DNA of 64,000 nt from Nostoc favosum CHAB5714 (lineage in GTDB: Bacteria > Cyanobacteriota > Cyanobacteriia > Cyanobacteriales > Nostocaceae): the NCBI RefSeq assembly GCF_020829495.1, contig NZ_JAIVFQ010000003.1:186001-250000 (forward strand), written 5' to 3'. The notes under the pieces were generated by a model. The model worked only from the letters and a program-made list of their open reading frames with translations. It was not told the DNA's origin and did not search any database. Below, one piece after another: positions 35,634-43,744 of the stretch (position 1 is its first letter; the number at the start of each line of letters is the position of its first letter). The position numbers and the translations under genes were made by a program.

Positions 35634-36575
35634 TTGAAGCAAGCGACGCTGCACCAGTTAAAGGTATTCGAGGCGGCAGCACGGCACAGTAGCTTTACTC
35701 GCGCTGCTGAGGAATTGTTTCTCACCCAACCTACCGTTTCGATGCAGATCAAGCAACTCACTAAATCTGTAGGGTTGCCATTATTTGAGCAAGTGGGGAA
35801 GCGGTTGTATCTCACCGAGGCAGGACGAGAATTATTTGCCACTTGTCGGCAGATTTTTGAAAATATAGCCCAGTATGAAATGAAGGTTGCAGATTTAAAA
35901 GGGCTAAAACAGGGACAATTACGTTTGGCAGTAATTACAACAGCAAAATATTTTATCCCACGTTTGTTAGGGCCGTTTTGCCAACTTTATCCAGGGATTG
36001 ATATCTCTCTGCAAGTAACGAATCACGAACAAATCTTGGAACGGATGAATAATAATCTGGACGACTTATATATTATGAGCCAAGTTCCAGACAATATGGA
36101 TGTGACTTGTGAACCATTTTTAGAAAACCCTTTGATAGTCTTTGCACCAGTTAATCATCCGTTATCCAAGGAAAAAAATATTCCGATCCAACGCCTATCT
36201 AACGAACCTTTTATTATGCGGGAACCAGGTTCAGGAACTCGTCGCGCCGTCCAAAGTCTATTTGAAGAACAAGGGGTTATAGTAAAAGTCAAGCTAGAAT
36301 TGGGAAGTAACGAAGCAATTAAACAAGCGATCGCAGGTGGTTTAGGAATTTCTGTTTTATCCCGTCATACTTTACTATTAGACGCCTCAGAGTTTAGCAT
36401 TTTAGATGTACAACACTTCCCCATTCAGCGAAATTGGTACATGGTTTACCCATCTGGCAAGCAGCTATCTATCGTCGCTCGTGCCTATTATGAATATCTC
36501 CTAGCTGCGGCAAAGAATTTTGTAGAGCAAAACGCTGATATTGCTTCTAGTACCCTTGAACCAACTCACGGGTAA
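35634..36575 (+). CDS. cmpR: LysR-type regulator of inorganic carbon genes, CmpR type
   Basis: The protein has 313 residues. It starts at TTG 35634, supported by AGGAG 8 bases upstream. The winged helix-turn-helix spans about 3-62 (ATLHQLKVFEAAARHSSFTRAAEEL, TQPTVSMQIKQLTK). The effector domain follows (about 90-295), where CmpR/NdhR proteins sense metabolites such as RuBP or 2-phosphoglycolate. It is expected to activate bicarbonate transporter and CO2-uptake genes at low carbon. Position at the end of the ccm operon matches, from memory, cmpR (all0862) of Nostoc PCC 7120. Confidence 0.85.
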   Translation: MKQATLHQLKVFEAAARHSSFTRAAEELFLTQPTVSMQIKQLTKSVGLPLFEQVGKRLYLTEAGRELFATCRQIFENIAQYEMKVADLKGLKQGQLRLAVITTAKYFIPRLLGPFCQLYPGIDISLQVTNHEQILERMNNNLDDLYIMSQVPDNMDVTCEPFLENPLIVFAPVNHPLSKEKNIPIQRLSNEPFIMREPGSGTRRAVQSLFEEQGVIVKVKLELGSNEAIKQAIAGGLGISVLSRHTLLLDASEFSILDVQHFPIQRNWYMVYPSGKQLSIVARAYYEYLLAAAKNFVEQNADIASSTLEPTHG

Positions 36576-36576
36576 T

Positions 36577-36642
36577 TCATAATTACGAATTACGTTAGCG
36601 TAGCGGGGCGTAGCCCATTACGAATTACGAATTACGAATTAC
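36577..36642. repeat. ATTACGA heptamer array split by a small dispersed repeat
   Basis: Heptamers (ATTACGA) at 36580-36592 and 36611-36642 are interrupted by about 22 bases reading TTAGCGTAGCGGGGCGTAGC followed by CC. The insert resembles the GCGTAG-type small repeats elsewhere. Confidence 0.7.
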
Positions 36643-36719
36643 CTAAAGGGGTTGACGGCTAGACTGGGAAGCATTGACAATTAACCAGCAGAACCATTAA
36701 AAATGGGGGAAAACTGGCA

Positions 36720-38342
36720 GTGGTTAACCCGGAAATACCGTCTTGGCGCAAAACAGTACAAAGCGAGATTGTAGCTGTTACAGTGTACGCTGACAGAGCA
36801 TTGGTTACACGGCGAGGTGTAGTTGATTTAACAGGAATTGAACAGGAACTAGTAATTAGCCCAGTGCCAGAGACTCTGGAAAGTGAGTCTGTTAGGGTTA
36901 GTGGTACAGGTACGGTAGGGGTGCGTTTAGTGGGAGTAAGTAGCGATCGCATCTACACCACTGAACCTGTAGCGGAACGAGTCGCACATTTGACAAGGCA
37001 AATTCAGCAACTAGAAGCAGAAAAACGCCACCTGCAAGCCCAAGTAGATGCTTTAGCATTACAGTCTAGTTTTATCGACGGGTTGCGTGAAAAAACAGAG
37101 GAACCCTTTGCACAGAGTTTGTCTCGGAAAAATCTCAGCCTTAGCGAAACTTTGGATTTTTTGAACTTTCTCGGAAGCCAGTATAGTGAGTATGCGATCG
37201 CATCTGGAGAGTGCAAAACTCAACAGCAGGAATTAGACAAACAACTGCAAGCTCTCCACACCTCATTGCAAATAATCCAAACACCCCATCCTAAAGAGAG
37301 TTTTAGCTTAGTTGTAGGAATTGAAGTTGCAGGTGAAGGCGAGTTTGAGCTAGAGGTATCATATTTGGTGAATCGCGCCAGTTGGACTCCGCTATATGAC
37401 TTGCGCTTTAGCACCACCAGCGATATTGTCCATCTGAGCTACCTTGCAGAAATCACTCAAAGCACTGGCGAAGATTGGATTGGTGCAAATCTCACCCTTT
37501 CTACCGCTAAACCGGGATTAGGTACACTCCCACCCAAACTTGAACCCTGGTATATTGATGCCCCCCGTCCACAACTTTTACGACAACGACGATTTTCTGC
37601 CCAGCCACCACTCCTGCCTACCATAGCAGCCTCTGCTGGTGAAGAAAATTGGCAAGAACAAGACGAAGTTATAGAGGATAGTCTTATCCCAGCAGAAATC
37701 GTTACAGCAGAAGTATCCAAAGAAGGGAGTGTAGTTATCTTTAAATTGAATGGTGGCGGTAACATTCCCAGTGACGGCGCACCTCATAAAACTACAATTT
37801 TCAATGATGATTATCCTTGTAGCTTCGATTATGTGGCAATGCCACGCTTAGTAAGCTTTGCTTATCTGCAAGCCAATGTAAAAAATAGTCTCAACGGTGC
37901 AACTTTGTTACCAGGCAAAGCGAATATTTTCCGCGAGAATGTTTTTATTGGGACAACTCAGCTAGAAAATATTGCACCAGGGCAAGAGTTCAAACTGAAC
38001 TTAGGGATTGATGAAGGTTTGAAAATTGAGCGCGATTTAGTTGAACGTCTGGTAGACAAAAGATTGATTAGCAACCAGCGTCGGATTACTTATAGTTATC
38101 GGTTGTTCATTACTAACTTATTAGAGAAAGAAGTAAATCTAGAAGTAACTGAACAATTACCAGTTAGTCGCAACGAGCAAATTAAAGTGCGTCTGAGCCG
38201 CAGCAACCCGCAAATTCAACTTGGTGAAATGGGGATTTTAGAATGGCAGTTAACTCTTCCACCCCAGGAGCGACGAGAGATATATTACCAGTTCATTGTT
38301 GAGCATCCGCCTGAATTAATGGTTGTTGGGTTAGACATTTAG
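36720..38342 (+). CDS. MuiA-like DUF4139 family protein
   Basis: The protein has 540 residues. It matches the family annotated as mucoidy inhibitor MuiA: an N-terminal DUF4140-like beta domain (VTVYADRALVTRRGVVDLTG), a coiled coil at about 95-125 (HLTRQIQQLEAEKRHLQAQVDAL), and a C-terminal DUF4139 beta sandwich from about 200 (VSYLVNRASWTPLYDLR, TGEDWIGANLTLSTAKP). No signal peptide is seen, so it is probably cytoplasmic. Its function in cyanobacteria is unknown. It starts at GTG 36720 with GGGGG upstream. It stands alone behind cmpR. Confidence 0.85.
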   Translation: MVNPEIPSWRKTVQSEIVAVTVYADRALVTRRGVVDLTGIEQELVISPVPETLESESVRVSGTGTVGVRLVGVSSDRIYTTEPVAERVAHLTRQIQQLEAEKRHLQAQVDALALQSSFIDGLREKTEEPFAQSLSRKNLSLSETLDFLNFLGSQYSEYAIASGECKTQQQELDKQLQALHTSLQIIQTPHPKESFSLVVGIEVAGEGEFELEVSYLVNRASWTPLYDLRFSTTSDIVHLSYLAEITQSTGEDWIGANLTLSTAKPGLGTLPPKLEPWYIDAPRPQLLRQRRFSAQPPLLPTIAASAGEENWQEQDEVIEDSLIPAEIVTAEVSKEGSVVIFKLNGGGNIPSDGAPHKTTIFNDDYPCSFDYVAMPRLVSFAYLQANVKNSLNGATLLPGKANIFRENVFIGTTQLENIAPGQEFKLNLGIDEGLKIERDLVERLVDKRLISNQRRITYSYRLFITNLLEKEVNLEVTEQLPVSRNEQIKVRLSRSNPQIQLGEMGILEWQLTLPPQERREIYYQFIVEHPPELMVVGLDI

Positions 38343-38405
38343 ATTATAAATCAATACGCTTGGGTTAAGGCTAAAACTTTTTGTCAAAGTTATTTTTTAA
38401 CGAAC

Positions 38406-38456
38406 CGCGTTCGCGCAGCGTCTCGTTAGAGAAGGACGCGTTCGCGCAGCGTCTCG
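38406..38456. repeat. Two copies of a 20-bp GC-rich small repeat
   Basis: CGCGTTCGCGCAGCGTCTCG occurs at 38406-38425 and again at 38437-38456. This is a common Nostoc small dispersed repeat family. Confidence 0.7.
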
Positions 38457-38561
38457 AAGAGAAGGAAGAGAAAAAAGAGAAGGAAGAAATGCTTAACTGA
38501 ACTGTATTGGATTTTGAGCCTAATATTGTACATTTTTCTGGTCGAGCATTTCACTTTTTAA

Positions 38562-38710
38562 GGTGGATCAAACAGACCATAATCCATTGAGGTAGGCACA
38601 GCGATGAGCAAGGACTTGAGGCACATTTTCTCGTTTCCATTGTGCCCCTAAATCTTTGTTCTACGGTCAACCTGTTTAACGGCAGATTCAACCGAACCAG
38701 AACCAATCAA
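38562..38710 (-). pseudogene. Transposase C-terminal fragment, ISKra4-like
   Basis: On the minus strand the sequence reads IGSGSVESAVKQVDRRTKI, then a frameshift at a TAG, then GAQWKRENVPQVLAHRCAYL and NGLW before a stop. From memory this matches the conserved C-terminus of ISKra4-type transposases. Only about 48 residues remain, with one frameshift, so it is a dead remnant. A 68-residue ORF on the opposite strand (38642-38848) is not supported. Confidence 0.6.
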
Positions 38711-38838
38711 ACAAATTTGTTCAGCTTATTGATTTTCGCCCTCTTTGCAAAAACTGGGATGCTCCCCAAAAATATTGGATACAATTTATCAAAAACCCTT
38801 TGTTACAAATTAATTATATTTTTGATAACAATCATGAG

Positions 38839-38874
38839 TTTTATATGAGGTTTTATATGAGGTTTTATATGAGG
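38839..38874. repeat. Three tandem 12-bp units (TTTTATATGAGG)
   Basis: Exact tandem repeat of period 12 in an AT-rich gene-free region (38343-39242) that otherwise holds only the small repeats and the transposase fragment. Confidence 0.8.
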
Positions 38875-39242
38875 TTTTGAACTAAGTTAAATCAAAAATA
38901 ATGCCATAATAATCAGGAATACCTTAAACAAGCGCCCATATTGTCATTACGTTAGTAGATTTCTTCTTCGGATTTCCTTATTTTCACATAATTTGGTTTT
39001 ATGTTGCCTACTTACTTTTGCCTCTGTTGAGATAAGGGAAGCTGACTGAGATATTGGGTATTCCTGTTCAGGATGTGCAGGTTGTAGCTTTTTCAAAACA
39101 GCAAATCGCTACCCCACAACTTAAAACATTGACGACAAACTCGGAGTAAAAGGAAACTATTGTCGAGTATATAGAGTGTGCAGGTTTTGAGAGTCAGGGA
39201 ATCGCCACTCTCAAACAGGGTTCCGAGGAGGGCAATCTCACT

Positions 39243-39875
39243 ATGACAACAGATGTGGAACAACTAGCTCTAGATTGGCGAAAGCGCTTGGCTGCGGAAT
39301 ATCCAGACCAAAATGAAGCTGCTAGGCAAAGTATTATTCTCTGGCTGTTGGGATCTGACTCAAAACGGTTTGATCTGTTTAACCCTAAGGAACTCGATAT
39401 CGCCAAACAAGCGATGGAATATCGCTGGAGAATTTTACGTCAACGCTATTTGGGACTAGGGCGAGAACGTGCTTATCGGAACTTGATAACGCGATTGGGG
39501 AGTTTAGTAACATTACGGAATAAAATTCAGACTTGGGTTGCCCTCAGCCGCGATCGCCAGCGTAGTGTGATGGATATATTGCAAGCAGTACTCCAAGAAT
39601 TACTGCAAACTGATGCCTACATGCAACAACAAATGGCTGATATTGCCAAATATACAACTGATAGACGATTGAGGGATGCTCTGCTATTTGCCAGTGTAGA
39701 AGAATATTGTCTGCGACCAATACGCAATCAACCCTTATTAGCTTATCGGTTTGTGAATTATTTGCGTCGCACTCAGCGTGGTGGCTTAACCCAAGTGCCG
39801 GGCCGTGACTTAATTAGACTGCTGTCAGAAGAAGTTCTCACAGACAACAATGACAATCGAGTTAACTTAAGCTAA
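39243..39875 (+). CDS. Conserved cyanobacterial protein, possibly HetZ-related, probably C-terminally truncated
   Basis: The protein has 210 residues, all helical, soluble and basic. Distinct stretches are AARQSIILWLLGSDSKRFDL, KQAMEYRWRILRQRYLGL, and LAYRFVNYLRRTQRGGLTQV with PGRDLIRLLSEEV. The last resembles, from memory, cyanobacterial HetZ-family proteins of heterocyst differentiation, which are longer. The sequence after the stop (39960-40128) still encodes a plausible continuation broken by stops, so this gene has probably lost its C-terminal third. GAGGAGGGC precedes the ATG. The family assignment is tentative. Confidence 0.55.
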   Translation: MTTDVEQLALDWRKRLAAEYPDQNEAARQSIILWLLGSDSKRFDLFNPKELDIAKQAMEYRWRILRQRYLGLGRERAYRNLITRLGSLVTLRNKIQTWVALSRDRQRSVMDILQAVLQELLQTDAYMQQQMADIAKYTTDRRLRDALLFASVEEYCLRPIRNQPLLAYRFVNYLRRTQRGGLTQVPGRDLIRLLSEEVLTDNNDNRVNLS

Positions 39876-39959
39876 TGAGCATTTAAGTTGCATAAAAGCA
39901 GGGCTGGAGCCGCTTACTACAAGCTAATCAACGTGGAAAAATGAACGACGATTAGCTTA

Positions 39960-40128
39960 GTGGATAGTCAGGCGATCGCAGAATTTATTGAAGCATAACA
40001 GCTAGAGGAACAACTTGTGCTGCGTCAGTCAGTACAAAAAGAATTTGAAAATTATTTACAAGAAAATCTGGGAACAGACGCAGTAGAGTGGCTACAACTG
40101 TATTTACAAGGCAAATCTAAGAAGAGAG
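39960..40128 (+). pseudogene. Decayed remnant, probable lost C-terminus of the preceding gene
   Basis: One frame reads DSQAIAEFIEA, stop, QLEEQLVLRQSVQKEFENYL, then QENLGTDAVEWLQLYLQGKS, and breaks up at AAGAAGAGAGGG. WLQLYLQGKS looks like the lead-in to a sigma-like helix-turn-helix that is now missing. It may belong to the 39243 gene or to another lost gene. Confidence 0.4.
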
Positions 40129-40143
40129 GGCCTAAAAAAACAA

Positions 40144-40443
40144 ATTTACCAAGATATCTTTCGCACACCAGATTACTTCTAGTTTGACCCAGAAACCTTA
40201 GAATTTACAGGGTTCCATTTGCTTGATGGTGAATATCAACCCTTGGAACCCAATCCCCAAGGCTGGTTGTGGAGTCAACAGCTAGGTTTGTATTTGGGGG
40301 TTTCTCAAGAAAATTTACGTTTTTTCACTCCTGAAGCAGAACTGGTTCCAACACCGGAAGAAGTTGCACAACAGGCGAAGCAAGGTAGCGATCGCTTGGC
40401 GGCAAAACTGCGAGAATTAAATATAGATCCAGATACTATTTAA
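40144..40443 (+). pseudogene. Uma2 (DUF820) endonuclease C-terminal remnant with nonsense mutation
   Basis: The frame reads IYQDIFRTPDYF, TAG, FDPETLEFTGFHLLDGEYQP, then GWLWSQQLGLYLGV and a coiled tail ending RELNIDPDTI. In intact relatives the stop position is a Trp (TGG). The first half of the gene, with the catalytic residues, is gone. It belongs to a different Uma2 subgroup from the three copies at 16-24 kb. Confidence 0.75.
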
Positions 40444-40481
40444 CCTTTGCGCTATCTTGCTTGAGCCTGTTGGCGCGAATG

Positions 40482-40682
40482 CTATGGATCTTCAGGAAAA
40501 ACCCATTTTGGCGGTTCCGTCATTTTTTTTCGCAGACGTTCTTGTGCCAACTCCAACATTTTGTCTAAGGGAGTCTCTTCAATAAATTTTGCAGCGGCGT
40601 CTCTAAACTCGATATTCGGGCATTTATCCCCTAAAACACACCCGTTAACACAGGCTACAGCGCAGTTAATGTTTTGCTCCAC
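40482..40682 (-). CDS. Small four-cysteine conserved cyanobacterial protein
   Basis: The protein has 66 residues and starts at GTG 40682 with AGAGAGG about 10 bases upstream. Cysteines at 7, 11, 15 and 21 (C-x3-C-x3-C-x5-C, in NCAVACVNGCVLGDKC) could bind a metal or Fe-S cluster. The rest is a charged helix (LDKMLELAQERLRKKM) and a PPKWVFPEDP tail. I do not recognise a named family. Good start signals and ordered cysteines argue for a real gene. It is convergent with the Uma2 remnant. Confidence 0.65.
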   Translation of the reverse strand: MEQNINCAVACVNGCVLGDKCPNIEFRDAAAKFIEETPLDKMLELAQERLRKKMTEPPKWVFPEDP

Positions 40683-40714
40683 AGTAAATTCCTCTCTCTA
40701 AAAGTTATGAGCAG

Positions 40715-40905
40715 AGACGCGATTAATCGCGTCTGTACAGGAGTTATAATTTTCACTCCTAACTCTTTACTATCAGGCATTACCCTCCAGGTAAATTTTA
40801 CCTTGCCAGTTGCCATCCCATTAGTCTAAATACTTACCATTTAGAAAGTTATCAATTATGAGTTATGATTTGGACTCCTAAGTACAGACGCGATTAATCG
40901 CGTCT
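40715..40905. repeat. Two 20-bp palindromes in the mnmE upstream region
   Basis: AGACGCGATTAATCGCGTCT is at 40715-40734 and 40886-40905, the same palindrome as at 27678 and 27717. The second copy lies 25 bases before the mnmE ATG and could affect its translation or transcription. Confidence 0.85.
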
Positions 40906-40930
40906 CTCCTCACTCTTATGAAAGGCGCTC

Positions 40931-42349
40931 ATGTCAGAAGTTTTTGCTACTACTGGAACTATCGCTGCGATCGCCACTGCTGTTGTCCCCCAACAGGGTA
41001 GTGTTGGGATTGTGCGGGTGTCCGGTTCTCAAGCAATGGCTCTAGCCCAAACTCTTTTTCACGCACCAGGGCGACAAGTTTGGGAAAGTCACCAGATTCT
41101 CTACGGTTACATTCGCCATCCCCGGACGCAACAACTGGTAGATGAAGCCCTGTTGCTGATTATGAAAGCCCCCCGTTCTTACACGCGTGAAGATGTGGTG
41201 GAATTCCATTGCCACGGGGGAATTATGGCAGTGCAACAGGTATTACAACTGTGTTTGGAAAACGGTGCAAGACTAGCCCAACCTGGAGAATTTACTCTCC
41301 GCGCCTTTTTGAATGGACGATTGGATTTAACTCAAGCCGAAGGTATTGCTGATTTAGTGGGAGCGCGATCGCCTCAAGCTGCCCAAACTGCCTTAGCTGG
41401 TTTGCAGGGAAAATTAGCTCATCCGATCCGGCAGTTACGCGCTAACTGTTTGGATATTTTGGCTGAAATCGAAGCTCGAATCGATTTTGAGGAAGACCTG
41501 CCTCCGTTGGATGATAAAGTCATAATATCAGAAATCGAGAAAATTGCCGCAGAAATCAGTAGGTTATTGGCAACCAAAGACAAAGGTGAGTTGCTACGCA
41601 CAGGTTTAAAAGTGGCAATTGTGGGGCGTCCAAATGTGGGTAAGTCGAGTTTATTGAACGCTTGGAGCCAGAGCGATCGCGCCATTGTCACTGATTTACC
41701 CGGTACAACCCGCGATGTTGTCGAATCGCAGTTAGTTGTCGGGGGAATTCCCGTACAAGTGCTAGATACTGCGGGGATTCGGGAAACAACAGACCAAGTG
41801 GAAAAAATTGGTGTAGAGCGATCGCGTCGTGCCGCCAATGCAGCTGATTTAGTCTTGCTTACCATCGACGCTTCAGCAGGTTGGACGGAAGGCGATCAAA
41901 AAATTTATGAACAAGTGCAACACCGTCCATTAATTCTAGTTATTAATAAAATTGATTTAGTAGAAGAAGGCGAAAGCAAAAATCTTCAATCCCAAATCGT
42001 TCGACTTCGCTCAGTCGAAGTCCCAAATCTAAAATCTAAAATTGTCACAGCAGCAGCCCAAAATCAAGGGATTGATGCTTTAGAAACAGCAATTTTAGAA
42101 ATAGTTAAAACAGGAGAATTGCAAGCTGCTGATATGGATTTAGCCATTAATCAAAGGCAAGCAGCAGCCTTAACTCAAGCTAAAATTTCCTTGGAACAAG
42201 TACAAGCAACAATTGCCCAGCAACTACCTCTTGATTTCTGGACAATTGACTTACGCGGTGCAATCCAGGCACTAGGAGAAATTACTGGTGAAGAAGTTAC
42301 AGAATCAGTTTTAGATAAAATTTTTAGCAAATTTTGTATTGGTAAATAA
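40931..42349 (+). CDS. mnmE: tRNA modification GTPase MnmE
   Basis: The protein has 472 residues. With MnmG it makes the 5-carboxymethylaminomethyl modification at wobble U34 of certain tRNAs. It has an N-terminal tetrahydrofolate-binding domain ([14 protein letters not shown]), a helical domain, an inserted G domain ([14 protein letters not shown]-loop, [19 protein letters not shown]), and the C-terminal FCIGK with its catalytic Cys. Between NKID and the G5 loop it carries about 20 extra residues ([20 protein letters not shown]) encoded by intergenic-type repeat DNA in frame. GAAAGG precedes the ATG. Confidence 0.95.
   Translation: MSEVFATTGTIAAIATAVVPQQGSVGIVRVSGSQAMALAQTLFHAPGRQVWESHQILYGYIRHPRTQQLVDEALLLIMKAPRSYTREDVVEFHCHGGIMAVQQVLQLCLENGARLAQPGEFTLRAFLNGRLDLTQAEGIADLVGARSPQAAQTALAGLQGKLAHPIRQLRANCLDILAEIEARIDFEEDLPPLDDKVIISEIEKIAAEISRLLATKDKGELLRTGLKVAIVGRPNVGKSSLLNAWSQSDRAIVTDLPGTTRDVVESQLVVGGIPVQVLDTAGIRETTDQVEKIGVERSRRAANAADLVLLTIDASAGWTEGDQKIYEQVQHRPLILVINKIDLVEEGESKNLQSQIVRLRSVEVPNLKSKIVTAAAQNQGIDALETAILEIVKTGELQAADMDLAINQRQAAALTQAKISLEQVQATIAQQLPLDFWTIDLRGAIQALGEITGEEVTESVLDKIFSKFCIGK
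41980..42042 (+). repeat. In-frame intergenic-type repeat inside mnmE
   Basis: CAATCCCAAATC and CCCAAATCTAAAATC heptamer-like units flank the palindrome TTCGACTTCGCTCAGTCGAA (42000-42019), a common Nostoc dispersed repeat. The reading frame is kept. Confidence 0.7.
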
Positions 42350-42444
42350 AGGATAGATTGCCAAAAGCGAAATACAACCCAACATTTCTACTAATATTTG
42401 TGAAGTTTTACTATTATTTAACTGAACCTGCAATTGATAACTAA

Positions 42445-42972
42445 ATGTACATCTCAATTCGCCAAGCAACCATACAAGATACGGTGATAGTCTCGGATGT
42501 CTTGTTAGAAGCAGCTTTGTGGCTCCATAAGCGTGGTATGCCTCTGTGGCGTGATAGCGAGGTTTCGCCAGAAAGTATCTCGGAAGATGTTGCTAATGGC
42601 TTGTTTTTTATTGCTGAATGTGCAGGTGAACCAGTTGGTACAATCAAGTTTCAGCTTGAGGATTTACTTTTCTGGCCCGACATTTCTCAGGAGGAGTCAG
42701 CATTTCTACATCGTCTTGCTATTCGGCGACATTACTCTGGTGGTAAAGTCTCTTCAGCACTGCTTACTTGGGCAGTCAAGCATACACAAACACTTGGTAG
42801 ACATTATTTACGTTTAGATTGTGATGCTTCGCGTCTGCGCTTAAGAGCGATATATGAAGGCTTTGGTTTCCGTCACCACAGCGACAGACAAGTTGGTACT
42901 TATTTTGTCTCTCGCTACGAATATGAAATACCTTCGGCATATAAAAGGCATTTAACCCGAACCAAACCTTGA
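42445..42972 (+). CDS. GNAT family N-acetyltransferase
   Basis: The protein has 175 residues and a GNAT fold: IRQATIQD at the start, GLFFIAECAGEPVGTIKFQL, ESAFLHRLAIRRHYSGGKVS as the acetyl-CoA loop (Gly-Gly rather than the usual Gly-x-Gly), LRLDCDASRLRLRAIYEGFGF as the final helix. The substrate is unknown; relatives act on small molecules or protein N-termini. The last ten residues (YKRHLTRTKP) are encoded by DNA that belongs to the transposase fragment on the other strand, so the original C-terminus was probably replaced when the IS arrived. Confidence 0.85.
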   Translation: MYISIRQATIQDTVIVSDVLLEAALWLHKRGMPLWRDSEVSPESISEDVANGLFFIAECAGEPVGTIKFQLEDLLFWPDISQEESAFLHRLAIRRHYSGGKVSSALLTWAVKHTQTLGRHYLRLDCDASRLRLRAIYEGFGFRHHSDRQVGTYFVSRYEYEIPSAYKRHLTRTKP

Positions 42973-43378
42973 CTTTGCTACCTAACGGAAATCTTAGCTT
43001 CCCGTCTTTTAATTTGACAACCTGACTAGGAAAAGTTACTAAATTTAAACCCCCTTTCCTATAGCCTGGTAATTTAGGTTTTTGAGTTACAATTCCTTTC
43101 TTAATGCCTTTTAGTAACCCGACATAGGACTTAAACGATTCTGCAACTGTAGTTAAACATTGTTGTGCAACTTGAGAATACATTGCACCAAAGTGCGAAT
43201 TCTTTCCTAACTCACGATGCAAATCAAACTTACTCGGAATCTTGCCTGTTTTGAAAAACAATTGTCTAGCGTAGTAGGTTCCGCAATTAGCAAGCTTTGT
43301 GGATTCACTGCACAAAAATTCTAAAACTGCTTTTAACTCTGAATTGGGATTTATTCTAATTTGCTGACATCCATACAT
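42945..43378 (-). pseudogene. TnpB (IS605 OrfB-type) N-terminal fragment
   Basis: On the minus strand from ATG 43378 the protein reads MYGCQQIRINPNSELKAVLE, FLCSESTKLANCGTYYARQL, KPKLPGYRKGGLNLVTFPSQ and KVKVWFGLNAF. That is the N-terminal wedge of a TnpB-type RNA-guided nuclease. The RuvC and Zn-finger regions are missing. Beyond about 42945 the frame merely continues as antisense of the acetyltransferase. With the 3' end lost, the omega-RNA/right end is gone too. Confidence 0.8.
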
Positions 43379-43435
43379 TTGTTTTAACTCCTTCCGTCTA
43401 TGTTAGCATAAAAGCACAAATAATGTTAGTGCATT

Positions 43436-43585
43436 ATGAAAACAAAATCAATAACAATTAGATTGTCTGAAAGAAGAAGATATAAATTAGAATTATACGC
43501 TGCTCAAAACGATAGAACAATAACTAGTCTTATTGAAGAATGGATAGACAGTCTAAAACTTAAAGAAAATTCTGAAGGCGGTTAA
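43436..43585 (+). CDS. Small ribbon-helix-helix protein divergent from tnpB fragment
   Basis: The protein has 49 residues. KTKSITIRLSERRRYKLELY (beta strand then helix) followed by AAQNDRTITSLIEEWIDSL is a ribbon-helix-helix DNA-binding pattern. It is divergently placed 57 bases from the tnpB start and is probably part of the same insertion sequence, likely a regulator of it. It is a very short gene, supported by domain pattern and position. Confidence 0.6.
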   Translation: MKTKSITIRLSERRRYKLELYAAQNDRTITSLIEEWIDSLKLKENSEGG

Positions 43586-43744
43586 AACCGCTCGTGTCGT
43601 TTTTCATCCCTGCTCTAAAGAGACAGGGCGCTCATTCTCCCGGTTTATTCTTGTAAAATTTCAACGCAAAGTACTTTGAATAAATTGGGTAGCCTACACT
43701 GACCTGACGGTACAGTGTAGGTAGTTAACATCATGTCAAGTTAA
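43586..43744. other. Probable IS terminus with hairpins, then spacer to ilvD
   Basis: GGCGGTTAAAACCGC (43577-43591) and CCCTGCTCTAAAGAGACAGGG (about 43609-43629) form hairpins of the sort found at IS200/IS605 ends. GACCTGACGGTACAGTGTAGGTAG-type sequence precedes the ilvD stop; CCTACACTGACC...TACAGTGTAGG near 43692-43720 is an inverted repeat that may terminate ilvD. Confidence 0.4.

Noticed and set aside
38642-38848. 68-residue ORF
   Set aside because: It lies opposite a recognisable transposase fragment and has no ribosome site.
42776-42944. Continuation of the tnpB frame below about 42945
   Set aside because: The residues there are simply antisense of the acetyltransferase gene and do not match TnpB.
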